Virus record (IMG/VR): IMGVR_UViG_3300020125_000104
Coordinates: 1 to 36,613 of that record
DNA length: 36,613 nucleotides
Direction: 5' to 3' (one strand)
Source of the DNA: a virus
Part shown: piece after piece, positions 28,991 through 35,808 of the stretch
Numbering within the stretch: position 1 is the first letter of the stretch
Layout of the letters: every line of letters starts with the position of its first letter
Notes under the pieces: generated by a model
The model's database searches: none
Seen by the model: only the letters and a program-made list of their open reading frames with translations
Told to the model about the DNA's origin: nothing
Translations under genes and position numbers: made by a program

Positions 28991-30466
28991 CTACTCCATG
29001 CCCCTAATCGACTCGCGCACAGGCGTTTGACTATACAGCCAGCTGTCGCTCGCCGACGACACGCCGAGGCCCCGATCACACAGGCTCAGCAGGAACGCAT
29101 CGGCCCTGTCCGGGCTATGCAGCCCGCGCGTCCGCATCTGTTGCTTCGACTCGATCTGTATCCGCCCATCGCTGGTGAACGCATACCGTGGCGCTACAAG
29201 TTCATCCCGCAGCTGCTCGTCCCGTGGCAGGCGGCAGGCGCGTGATTCCAACCACACCCGCCCGTTGCCCCAGAGTTCGTCTCTGAGCCTGACATACCGG
29301 CCCGTCGTGCTCGGCGCCTCGCCCACGTTGACGCACAACACCGGCAGACCCTGCTCCATGAGCCTGTCCGCCACCCCCGCACCAATGCCAATCGCATCGA
29401 CGCAGATCAGCATCGGCTTGCTCGCAACGCTCAACTCGTATTCGTATTTGATCGCGCCCGCGAGCTGCATGGTGTCCATCTGCTGCCACACCCGCGGCAT
29501 CTCGGTGACGACATACCCACGGCGCTTCACCAGCACCGACGCATCATCGCCAAACCTGGCGACATCCAACCCCCATATCTCCGGCTTGGTCATGTCCAGC
29601 GGCACGTCGCGCTGCATCGCCTGGTCGACGAGTTCCGCGCTGATGAACGTGTCCGAGTCCGCGTTGGGGAACTCACCCAGGCATCGGATGCGATAGGCGT
29701 TGCTGTCCGTGCCGTAGCGCTGCTCGATCTCCTCGATGAACTGCTTCGTAACCCGCGGGCTGTCGGTCGCCGCCACCCGCAGCGTGAACCACCGCCCCCG
29801 CTCGGTGTTCTGCGTCCGCCAGAAGAACCCGGACGATCGCGTCGGATTGCCGATCAGGATCGTCGTCGCACCCGCGCTGCTCATGGCGCCCTGGCCGGCC
29901 TCGAACACCGGTTCCGCAATGCCGCTCGCCTCGTCGCACACCACCAGCACATGCTCGCTGTGAATGCCCTGCATCGCCTCGGGCTGCTCCGGCCGCGCCG
30001 TCCGCGCCGTCACAAACGTCTCGATGTCGGACTTCAGCTTCATGTGGTCGCTCGTCACGTCCCACAGATTGCGCCACAAGTCCGGCAGCACCCGATGCCA
30101 CTTCAACACCTCAGGCCACAACGCATCGAACATCTGCGACGACGTCGGTGCGGTGATGACGCACTTCATCGGCGCCCGCGTGTTGGCGAACCACACGACA
30201 GCCCATGCCGCGAAGCACGTCTTGCCGACGCCGTGCGCTGAGCGGATGGAAATGCGCGTATGGCCACGCGCCAGCGCCCGCAACGCCTCGGCCTGCCATG
30301 GGTCAGGCTCGGCACCAAGCACCTCACGGACGAAGGCGATCGGCGCGCGGTGGTAGCGCGTCATGCACGGGATGAACGGGTTGTCCGCCTTGGCTATGGC
30401 CTCTGCCCAGTTGAATGTGGGCGCTTGCTCGAGGTGCGCTGGCGGATCGGGGACGAAGTTCAGCAC
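28991..30466 (-). CDS. Terminase large subunit (ATPase and nuclease)
   Basis: A 491-residue protein. ATPase domain: Walker A SAHGVGKT at 76-83, Walker B VLVVCDEA at 173-180 with D178/E179, and a coupling motif ILIGNPT near 203-209. Nuclease domain: GLDVARFGDD (D301, D308), CVDAIGIGAG, and SPDRADAF near the C-terminus, the acidic residues of an RNase H-like fold. It pumps DNA into the prohead through portal and cuts the concatemer. The start is GTG 30466, overlapping the upstream gene by seven bases. Confidence 0.93.
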   Translation of the reverse strand: MLNFVPDPPAHLEQAPTFNWAEAIAKADNPFIPCMTRYHRAPIAFVREVLGAEPDPWQAEALRALARGHTRISIRSAHGVGKTCFAAWAVVWFANTRAPMKCVITAPTSSQMFDALWPEVLKWHRVLPDLWRNLWDVTSDHMKLKSDIETFVTARTARPEQPEAMQGIHSEHVLVVCDEASGIAEPVFEAGQGAMSSAGATTILIGNPTRSSGFFWRTQNTERGRWFTLRVAATDSPRVTKQFIEEIEQRYGTDSNAYRIRCLGEFPNADSDTFISAELVDQAMQRDVPLDMTKPEIWGLDVARFGDDASVLVKRRGYVVTEMPRVWQQMDTMQLAGAIKYEYELSVASKPMLICVDAIGIGAGVADRLMEQGLPVLCVNVGEAPSTTGRYVRLRDELWGNGRVWLESRACRLPRDEQLRDELVAPRYAFTSDGRIQIESKQQMRTRGLHSPDRADAFLLSLCDRGLGVSSASDSWLYSQTPVRESIRGME

Positions 30467-30678
30467 GCCGGTATCTCGCTGACGTATTGTGCAATGGCCT
30501 CAAGCACCCCATCCAACTCGGGCTGACGTTCGATATACGGCATGCGACCAATAGCCTCGCTCAACTCGCCAACGAGCGCACATCTTATGTCCAAGTCGGT
30601 GCATCCGATGCAGGCAAAGCGAATGCGCTCGCACAGCGCATCGTAGGCGACATCCTCGATCGCTTGCCGGTCATCCAT
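30460..30678 (-). CDS. Hypothetical small protein between TerS and TerL
   Basis: A 72-residue protein from ATG 30678 (TGATG with the upstream stop; GTG 30681 is the alternative). Helical with three to four Cys (LCERIRFACIGCTDLDIRCA), acidic overall. No family recognised. Its place between the two terminase subunits suggests a packaging accessory. Confidence 0.67.
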   Translation of the reverse strand: MDDRQAIEDVAYDALCERIRFACIGCTDLDIRCALVGELSEAIGRMPYIERQPELDGVLEAIAQYVSEIPAC

Positions 30679-31121
30679 CACTCCCTGGCCGGCTCGAAGA
30701 TGTTCGGCGGCGGTGTAGATACGTTTGTATCTGGCGCTGTCGTTTCATCTGCAACCACCTTCGCCTCGAGCGTTGGCGGTGCGTTGCTTGCGTCGATGGT
30801 AGCGACCAGCCGCGCCGCGAGCAGATGCTGCAGCACGCTCGACGTTGTGCTGTCGCCGTCGACGGTGACTTGCTGCGATGGGCGGCCGAAGCCGCGATCC
30901 AGCAGCGAATTGGCGGCGGCCAAGCGAATGCGAGCGTCGGCCTCGTGTTCCATCAGATCGGCCAAGACCTCAACAGCGCGCTGGCCGTATTGGCGGCAAA
31001 GCTTGCCGACATCAGCCTCGGCTTTGGGCCTGCCATTGGGATTTCCGGACTGTCCTGGCTGCCAAAGCCAGGGGCGGTCTGTTCCGCGATTGTTAGCAGA
31101 TAGCGAGGTTTGCTCGGACAA
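30678..31121 (-). CDS. Putative terminase small subunit (DUF5681-like N-terminus)
   Basis: A 147-residue protein. The N-terminus has WQPGQSGNPNGRPK, the signature of DUF5681-type proteins that sit next to large terminases, followed by a helical region KLCRQYGQRAVEVLADLMEH and RIRLAAANSLLDRGFGRPSQ; the rest is Thr/Ala/Pro-rich. Small terminases choose the packaging site on DNA. The start is TTG at 31121 because GGAGG lies eight bases upstream and no ATG or GTG exists in frame. An 11-codon ORF (ATG 31161, TGA ending 31126) fills the gap from the upstream gene and may couple translation. Confidence 0.72.
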   Translation of the reverse strand: MSEQTSLSANNRGTDRPWLWQPGQSGNPNGRPKAEADVGKLCRQYGQRAVEVLADLMEHEADARIRLAAANSLLDRGFGRPSQQVTVDGDSTTSSVLQHLLAARLVATIDASNAPPTLEAKVVADETTAPDTNVSTPPPNIFEPARE

Positions 31122-31157
31122 CGTCTCAGCCTCCGATGCTAGCGCGCTGTTTTGGGG

Positions 31158-31544
31158 TCATGCGGCCCTCTCGCGTTCAAGGTTGAGGCGGATTCTCTTG
31201 GTGCGCTCGCTTGGCGCGACGGCTTCGCCCCATTTGGCCAGCTCTAGTTCGTCGTCGAAATCGGCGATGACGATGCCGCCCTTGCGGACGAGAAATTCCA
31301 TCATGAGGTCGGTTCTGGCCTGTTCGACGAACGGCCGGTCGTCGTTCATGACCTTGAACTGGAGGATACGGAGTTGGTTTTTGGGTCTGGCGCTGGAGAC
31401 GAGGAAATACCAGCACTTGGTGTCGTGCCCTGGGTCGATATTCCAGACGACGGGACCGAGGGCGACCTGAGGTGCCTTGCCAGCACCCGCGAGGACCTTG
31501 GTGGCGAAGAACCGGATGGCGTGGTCTCGGGTTGGCCGTTCCAT
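31158..31544 (-). CDS. First late-operon gene, hypothetical
   Basis: A 128-residue protein. Beta-rich centre (ALGPVVWNIDPGHDTKCWYF, LRILQFKV) and a basic C-terminal helix (APSERTKRIRLNLERERAA). No family recognised. Its start codon lies inside one of nine GGAACG repeats (minus strand ATGGAACGG), and AGAGGGG gives a ribosome site. It follows the regulatory gap and starts the run of late genes, so it may autoregulate; that is inference. Confidence 0.7.
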   Translation of the reverse strand: MERPTRDHAIRFFATKVLAGAGKAPQVALGPVVWNIDPGHDTKCWYFLVSSARPKNQLRILQFKVMNDDRPFVEQARTDLMMEFLVRKGGIVIADFDDELELAKWGEAVAPSERTKRIRLNLERERAA

Positions 31545-31729
31545 TTGGGGACCCCTCTAGAAAAGACTATGGAACGGTGACAGGAAGAGAAGGGGCTAGT
31601 GCCCCCCTTCCTGTCAAAACCGTTCCGCTGTTTAGTGTGCGTTTTCAGTGCCTTACCTCCTTCCGTTCCAAGCGTTCCATTCGTTACGTTCCGTAATGGA
31701 ACGGATTGTTGCTGGAACGGTCCGGAACG
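31537..31729. repeat. Cluster of nine GGAACG repeats in the early/late gene gap
   Basis: GGAACG occurs on the + strand at 31571, 31698, 31714 and 31724, and as CGTTCC at 31537, 31621, 31664, 31673 and 31687 (first bases given). Chance would give about 0.1 copy in this length. The consensus is close to TGGAACGG. Two copies form a 9-bp inverted repeat, CGTTCCATT (31673-31681) and AATGGAACG (31695-31703). A tight inner pair is CGTTCC (31687-31692) with GGAACG (31698-31703). The gap from 31545 to 31769 holds no gene. Candidates are terminase recognition sites, replication iterons, or operators for the late operon. Confidence 0.8.
31571..31626. repeat. Long hairpin just upstream of the late-operon start
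   Basis: GGAACGGTGACAGGAAG (31571-31587) pairs with CTTCCTGTCA (31607-31616) and CCGTTCC (31620-31626), 17 base pairs with a three-base bulge. Inside it GGGGC (31592-31596) pairs with GCCCC (31601-31605) around a TAGT loop. It would sit in the mRNA leader just before the ribosome site of the first late gene if transcription begins upstream. On the minus strand ATAGTCTTTTCTAG follows, only weakly T-rich, so attenuator or packaging structure are as likely as terminator. Confidence 0.7.
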
Positions 31730-31769
31730 CTGTGTTTGAACCGATTAGACTGTATCTAAATCACAACCT

Positions 31770-32900
31770 CTAGGTGAGTGGATTAAGCACGTCCTCCCCT
31801 TTTTGGGTGAGTTTCCAGGCGTCTCCTTTGCGGACCTGATGCACAAGTTTGTCGGCCACCAGCGACATCAGAGCGCGGTGGACTTTGGACTTTAGCGGTT
31901 GGCCGCCCTCATCGATCCATCCGGCATCCCGTGCGATCTGTGAGAATGGCTGCCCCGGATAATCGCGCAACGCGCGCAGGACGACGTCCTCGTTGGCCAT
32001 GGACTGCTTCGTGTGATTGGCCACCGCCTCCTCTGACATAGGCTCGGCGATGATCGTCATCACCGGCCTGTCGCGTCGATCGTTGAAGCCGGTTGGGACT
32101 GACCGCAACCGGTATCCGAAGGGCGGAAAGTCTGGCCCCCTGATCTTGCCACACCAATGCAGTTCGGCCATGTCTCCCATGGTCTCCGACCAGAGGGAGA
32201 AGTTGCCATCCAGCTCGTTCAGCATGGCCCCTCCGCCACGCGGCAGCAGGTTGCCTCGGGCGGCATTCTTGACCGGGTGTGAGAGCACAATAACGGCAGG
32301 GTTGCCGGGGCATTCGGTGAATGTTCGTAGCAGCCTGGCATAGCCACCCGCCTGGACATTGTCGTTCTCATCGTCTCCTGGGAAGAACGATGCGGCGGTA
32401 TCACCAACGATCAGCACGAACGGTATGCCAAGATCGACGATTTTGGCTTTAAGTGCCTCGGCCTCCTCGTCGTTCATCGGGAAGCTGCCCGGCAGCACGT
32501 AAGGCAGCTGGTCAGGGCGCAGCTTGTAGGCCAGGGCCATACCGAGCATGCGGGCCTTGAGGTCTTCTGGGTTTTCTCCAGCAAGGATCAGGACATTCCC
32601 CTGGCACACCTCAAGATTTCCGATCATCCTGCCGGCTTGAATCATGCATGCGTTGAACAGCCACACAGCGGTCTTGCCATGTCCTGTGAGGGAGGTGCAG
32701 GCATAGAGACGACCGCGTTGAATGATGCCATCGATCAGCCAGTCTGGGGGCACAAAGTCGGCCACGAACTCCCTACCTGAGAGGATGTTGCCGACGTGTG
32801 TTCCGGACGTAGCACTGCCCTTTCTGGCTTTCTCGCGGGCTTCCTCTAGCCTGATGATGTTTTCTTTCTCATCGTCGTAGTTTTGATCGCGGGGCATCAT
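31770..32900 (-). CDS. RepA-like AAA ATPase / replicative helicase loader
   Basis: A 376-residue protein from ATG 32900 (ATGA overlap; ATG 32897 is also possible). Residues 53-78 (DWLIDGIIQRGRLYACTS, Walker A SLTGHGKT at 70-77), then GNVLILAGENPEDLKARMLG, Walker B VLIVGDTA with D167, and sensor-type AVIVLSHPVKN follow the RepA/AAA_25 family of hexameric, RecA-like helicases. The C-terminal 80 residues look like a winged helix (ALRDYPGQPFSQIARDAGWI, VHRALMSLVADKLVHQV). It probably unwinds the phage origin. It is the last gene of the right-arm operon, next to the repeat-rich gap. Confidence 0.85.
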   Translation of the reverse strand: MMPRDQNYDDEKENIIRLEEAREKARKGSATSGTHVGNILSGREFVADFVPPDWLIDGIIQRGRLYACTSLTGHGKTAVWLFNACMIQAGRMIGNLEVCQGNVLILAGENPEDLKARMLGMALAYKLRPDQLPYVLPGSFPMNDEEAEALKAKIVDLGIPFVLIVGDTAASFFPGDDENDNVQAGGYARLLRTFTECPGNPAVIVLSHPVKNAARGNLLPRGGGAMLNELDGNFSLWSETMGDMAELHWCGKIRGPDFPPFGYRLRSVPTGFNDRRDRPVMTIIAEPMSEEAVANHTKQSMANEDVVLRALRDYPGQPFSQIARDAGWIDEGGQPLKSKVHRALMSLVADKLVHQVRKGDAWKLTQKGEDVLNPLT

Positions 32901-33316
32901 GCTGCCCGCCATGCAGCGCGTGCGATCCTGATGGCTCCACCGATAAGGTCGGCGGGCGCTCCGTTTGCCCGGCACAGATCGGTAGCGGCTGCGGTGGCGG
33001 CCCGAATATCGCGTGGATTGTTGGCGAGGGACCTGCGGACAGCGGCTATCATCAGGTTCAGGACGGCCCGGTGGCTTGCGTCGATCCTGGTGATGTTCTC
33101 CTCGAGGAGGACGGCGGCTAGAGCGCGGCAGCTAACCCCACGTATTTTCGCCTGAGTGGCAAGGTGGGCCAGGTGGGTGGCGAGTGCGGCGCGGGCGTCG
33201 TCCTCGCTGTAGCGTCCCCACACCACGGCCAGGGCCATGCGGTTGGCTTCCTCCGCGCCCCAGGCGCGCAGGGCGGCGGTGAAAGTGCGCTCGTCGGTGA
33301 ACAGGGCGACCGTCAT
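32897..33316 (-). CDS. Hypothetical Ala-rich helical protein upstream of helicase
   Basis: A 139-residue protein from ATG 33316, chosen because it forms an ATGA overlap; a TTG at 33382 would add 22 residues. It is Ala/Arg-rich and helical (FTAALRAWGAEEANRMALAV, ATDLCRANGAPADLIGGAIR). It lies in the replication operon, and no family is recognised. Confidence 0.66.
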   Translation of the reverse strand: MTVALFTDERTFTAALRAWGAEEANRMALAVVWGRYSEDDARAALATHLAHLATQAKIRGVSCRALAAVLLEENITRIDASHRAVLNLMIAAVRRSLANNPRDIRAATAAATDLCRANGAPADLIGGAIRIARAAWRAA

Positions 33317-33516
33317 GGCGGCCCTGCCAGGGGTAGCTTGCTGACCGATGAACAAGGCACAGCACTCCTTGACCTGGGCCAAGGGGTCTGCGAAATAGGG
33401 GTTACAGCACTCCTATCTCGCTGGCCTTGGCCAGTTGATACGACTTCGGTTTTCGCCTCGGTGTCCGCCGGGGCGATTTCCGTTTGTAGCGAGTGTGGAA
33501 GAGTCGTGAAAGGCAT
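33313..33516 (-). CDS. Possible small protein with internal repeat
   Basis: A 67-residue frame from ATG 33516 to TGA 33315-33313. Both ends overlap neighbours in the manner usual here (TGATG and ATGA), which is the main support. Its second half has an 11-base direct repeat (ACAGCACTCCT on the + strand at 33359 and 33404), giving RSAV twice, and its composition is weak in coding character. It could be a non-coding linker with repeats instead. Confidence 0.45.
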   Translation of the reverse strand: MPFTTLPHSLQTEIAPADTEAKTEVVSTGQGQRDRSAVTPISQTPWPRSRSAVPCSSVSKLPLAGPP

Positions 33517-33761
33517 CACTGCATCACCTGCCCCGGTATCCGGCCGGTGCGGGCGGCATCCAGCAGCCTCTCCCCGATGGTCTCCGCCACCGCCACGCGG
33601 AAGTCGGCGTCCGCCTCGGCGATCAGCACCGACGCCAGCACGAAGGCGGTCTCAGTGATCGCCTGGAGCCACGGGCAGTTGGCCGCCACCAGCACGTCGA
33701 GCACGTCATCGGGGATGTTGGAGTCGCGGACCCAGCCGTCGGGGAGGGTGACTTCGGTCAT
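33516..33761 (-). CDS. Hypothetical small protein
   Basis: An 81-residue protein from ATG 33761, ATGA overlap with the nuclease gene; a long in-frame extension to 34340 is Arg-rich shadow. Helical (VLDVLVAANCPWLQAITETA, VAVAETIGERLLDAARTGRI) with a Trp-containing start (LPDGWVRDSN). No family recognised. Confidence 0.7.
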   Translation of the reverse strand: MTEVTLPDGWVRDSNIPDDVLDVLVAANCPWLQAITETAFVLASVLIAEADADFRVAVAETIGERLLDAARTGRIPGQVMQ

Positions 33762-34162
33762 GCCGCCACACTCGCTTTCAACGGCACGCAGGCCTCGCGC
33801 AGCTGGGCCTCCACGTCCTCGACCGACCGGCACAGCATGACCACGCCGCCGGCGTAGTGCAGCCGCCGCGCCATATCCCGCTGGGCAGATGACACGGTGC
33901 CTCTGGGCGCCTTCAGCTCCACGAACAGCGCCTTGCCCTCGAAGCAGATCCCGATGTCGGGGACGCCAGCCTTGACCCCCAGGCCCTTCATGCGGGCGGC
34001 CTCGCGGGCGTGGCGTTTGCCGCCGTTGGGGATGGCGTAGGCGACGCCGCGCGCGCCCAGGGCATGGTCGAGGAACTGCATCACAGCGCGCTGCAGATCG
34101 TCCTCGACGTGCCGCCGTGGCGCCCGCTGCTTCTCCCAGAGCGTGGATGTGGCAACGCTCAT
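33758..34162 (-). CDS. VRR-NUC domain nuclease
   Basis: A 134-residue protein from ATG 34162 (ATGA overlap). The VRR-NUC pattern is clear: AIPNGGKRHAREAARMKGLG, then GVPDIGICFEGKALFVELK with metal/catalytic residues D69, E82 and K84, the PD-(D/E)XK core. Then Q94 in SSAQRDMARRL and GGVVMLCRSVEDV. The family includes structure-specific nucleases (FAN1 type) and phage stand-alone versions that cut branched DNA. A branch-resolving role in replication or packaging is likely. Confidence 0.9.
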   Translation of the reverse strand: MSVATSTLWEKQRAPRRHVEDDLQRAVMQFLDHALGARGVAYAIPNGGKRHAREAARMKGLGVKAGVPDIGICFEGKALFVELKAPRGTVSSAQRDMARRLHYAGGVVMLCRSVEDVEAQLREACVPLKASVAA

Positions 34163-34368
34163 GCGGCCATGTCCGTCCATACGCGGTCGGCGCCGTCGAG
34201 CCGCACCGTGGCGACGGTGTGGAACACCTCGCTGATGTCGGCGCGAATGGCGAACGTGTCACCGGCACTTGCCGCAACAGCACGCCGCGCATAACGCTCG
34301 GCCGCCTCGAACGTCGGGAACCAACGCGGGGCGCGATCATCCAGCCAGACGCTGAAGCGGTATTTCAT
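34159..34368 (-). CDS. Hypothetical small protein
   Basis: A 69-residue protein with beta-strand start (MKYRFSVWLDDRAPRWF), an amphipathic helix (TFEAAERYARRAVAASAG) and beta end. Overlaps both neighbours as ATGA. Layout is that of small single-fold regulator or anti-host proteins; no family recognised. Confidence 0.68.
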   Translation of the reverse strand: MKYRFSVWLDDRAPRWFPTFEAAERYARRAVAASAGDTFAIRADISEVFHTVATVRLDGADRVWTDMAA

Positions 34369-34985
34369 GCCGCCCGCTCCAGAATGGCGCTCGCGGCGAT
34401 CGACAGCAGCAGATCGCGGAACGGGATCGGCGTTGCGTTCCTGATCTCCGTCTTGCGCTTGCCGCCGGCCATCGCAACCAAACCAACGCGCCGTGCCTTC
34501 TCGTAGCCGTGGCGCTCCAGCATCACAGGGTCGAGGCGCTGCTCGCCCTCACCCCACCGCAGCGACGGCAGATCGCAGCCCACCGCATAGAGCCATGACG
34601 CCTTGCGCGCGCTGTGCCCGTAGAAGCCCTGTTCTACGCGGCAGCACCACCCGCCATGCACGTCCATCTGCCAGCCCTCAGCGGGCGGCCAGGGCAGGCT
34701 GTGGGCATCCCAGGCATGGGAATGCGCCGGATGCTCCAGCACGCCGTGCCAGCGCCGCACAGCGGCCAGGGCCGCGGCAAAACAGCCGCCATCGTCGCCC
34801 TTGGTGAACTGGTGCGGCTTGCGCGGGGAGCCATGCCAGAAGCGTCCCCAACGCTGGCAGGGAGGATGCGCCACGACGGGCCACGGGCCGACATAGGTGC
34901 GGGCATCGCGTGCCTCGCCCCACGGATCGACGCCATCGATCCCGCAGTAGGCGCCGCCCCGCTCGACGAACAACGCGGCGATCAT
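34365..34985 (-). CDS. Methyltransferase-like phage protein (PPCQ motif)
   Basis: A 206-residue protein from ATG 34985 (ATGA overlap; the in-frame extension to 35573 lies over the upstream gene and is rejected). Features: GPWPVVAHPPCQRWGRFW with PPCQ at 41-44, HGVLEHPAHSHAW at 80-92, then GWCCRVEQGFYGHSARKASW, LYAVGCDLPSL. This family recurs in phages and is often annotated as a DNA methyltransferase-like protein; PPCQ resembles motif IV of cytosine-5 enzymes, but a full SAM-binding motif is not evident. The activity is therefore unproven. It follows directly after a GcrA-like regulator. Confidence 0.7.
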   Translation of the reverse strand: MIAALFVERGGAYCGIDGVDPWGEARDARTYVGPWPVVAHPPCQRWGRFWHGSPRKPHQFTKGDDGGCFAAALAAVRRWHGVLEHPAHSHAWDAHSLPWPPAEGWQMDVHGGWCCRVEQGFYGHSARKASWLYAVGCDLPSLRWGEGEQRLDPVMLERHGYEKARRVGLVAMAGGKRKTEIRNATPIPFRDLLLSIAASAILERAA

Positions 34986-35608
34986 GCGGCCTCGCTCAGC
35001 GAGACGCGGCCGACGAACACCCGACGGCGATGCGCGGCGCACCACGAGCCGTGGTCGACGGTGGGGCAGTCGCACTTGGTCCATTCCGGGCCGAACCCCT
35101 CGATCCACTGGCAGCTCGTGACGCTGGAAAAGACCACCGGCCGCACGTGTGGATTCGGGGGCGCGGCCGGTGGCAGCTCCGGTGGCGGGGCAGCCGCCGG
35201 AGGTTGGGGATGAACGATGCGGATCTGCACCTGGGGCTTTAGCGATGGCGCGCGTGGCGTCGACGGCTTGCGTGGCTTCGACGGTCCGGTGCGGATGATC
35301 GGCGACCCGCGCGACGGCAGCCCCCAGCGGGTCCGAAAGCCGACGACGCTGTTTTTGCTGACGCCCAGCCGGAGCCCGATCTGCGCGGTGGTGATGCCGT
35401 CTGCCCATAGGCCAGTGAGGGCGGTGCGGAATTCCGGGGTGACGGCCGAAGGCCTGATCCGTGCTCCCGCGCCCTTGGGGTTGCACACAAACGCCCGCGG
35501 CGCGACTTCGCGGCAGACGTTGCTGCAGTAGCTCTTGCGGTAGCGCGACAGCTCGAGGCCGCAGCCGCCGCACATCCGTCCCGGTATCAGGCTATAGAAC
35601 CCGCTCAT
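34982..35608 (-). CDS. GcrA-like regulator with extra N-terminal zinc motif
   Basis: A 208-residue protein. N-terminal zinc motif: C13, C16, C28, C32 (MCGGCGLELSRYRKSYCSNV). Residues 56-98 (TPEFRTALTGLWADGITTAQ, IGLRLGVSKNSVVGFRTRWG) match the GcrA helix-turn-helix. A Pro/Lys/Arg linker follows, and the C-terminus SSVTSCQWIEGFGPEW, CDCPTVDHGSWCAAHRRRVF carries the GcrA-type Cys/His end (C166, C179, C181, C190, H193). Host GcrA in alphaproteobacteria activates sigma-70 promoters at CcrM-methylated GANTC sites. Phage copies may capture that circuit. The N-terminal Cys4 is not usual for GcrA. Confidence 0.78.
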   Translation of the reverse strand: MSGFYSLIPGRMCGGCGLELSRYRKSYCSNVCREVAPRAFVCNPKGAGARIRPSAVTPEFRTALTGLWADGITTAQIGLRLGVSKNSVVGFRTRWGLPSRGSPIIRTGPSKPRKPSTPRAPSLKPQVQIRIVHPQPPAAAPPPELPPAAPPNPHVRPVVFSSVTSCQWIEGFGPEWTKCDCPTVDHGSWCAAHRRRVFVGRVSLSEAA

Positions 35609-35808
35609 GCCCGTGCCTTGGCGTAGGTGAACGGCATGGGCCTCGGCACCCGGAACTGCCGCGGCGGCACACCACGAGCGCGGCGCTGTTGTGCCTCCCG
35701 CGTCTGCTTGCAGACCAGGCAGGAGCGCGTGCCGTCGTTGCGCCAGGCCCAGTTGCCATCGGCATAGAGGTGCCCTCGGTGGCAGGCCACGAAGTTGACC
35801 CGCGGCAT
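35605..35808 (-). CDS. Small zinc-binding (HNH-like) protein
   Basis: A 67-residue protein from ATG 35808 (TGATG). C9 and H13 in VACHRGHLYADGNWAW and C30, C33 in RSCLVCKQTREAQQRRAR form a Cys/His zinc site, as in small phage proteins resembling degenerate HNH motifs. A basic helix and Pro/Arg tail follow. It may bind DNA. No catalytic His is clear. Confidence 0.72.
   Translation of the reverse strand: MPRVNFVACHRGHLYADGNWAWRNDGTRSCLVCKQTREAQQRRARGVPPRQFRVPRPMPFTYAKARA

Noticed and set aside
31741-31769. Sigma-70 promoter for the late operon at the TCTAAT box
   Set aside because: TCTAAT is a fair -10, but no -35 lies 16-18 bases upstream on the minus strand, so it is not listed as a promoter.
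34986-35573. N-terminal extension of the methyltransferase-like gene
   Set aside because: Overlaps the GcrA-like gene out of frame and lacks coding character.
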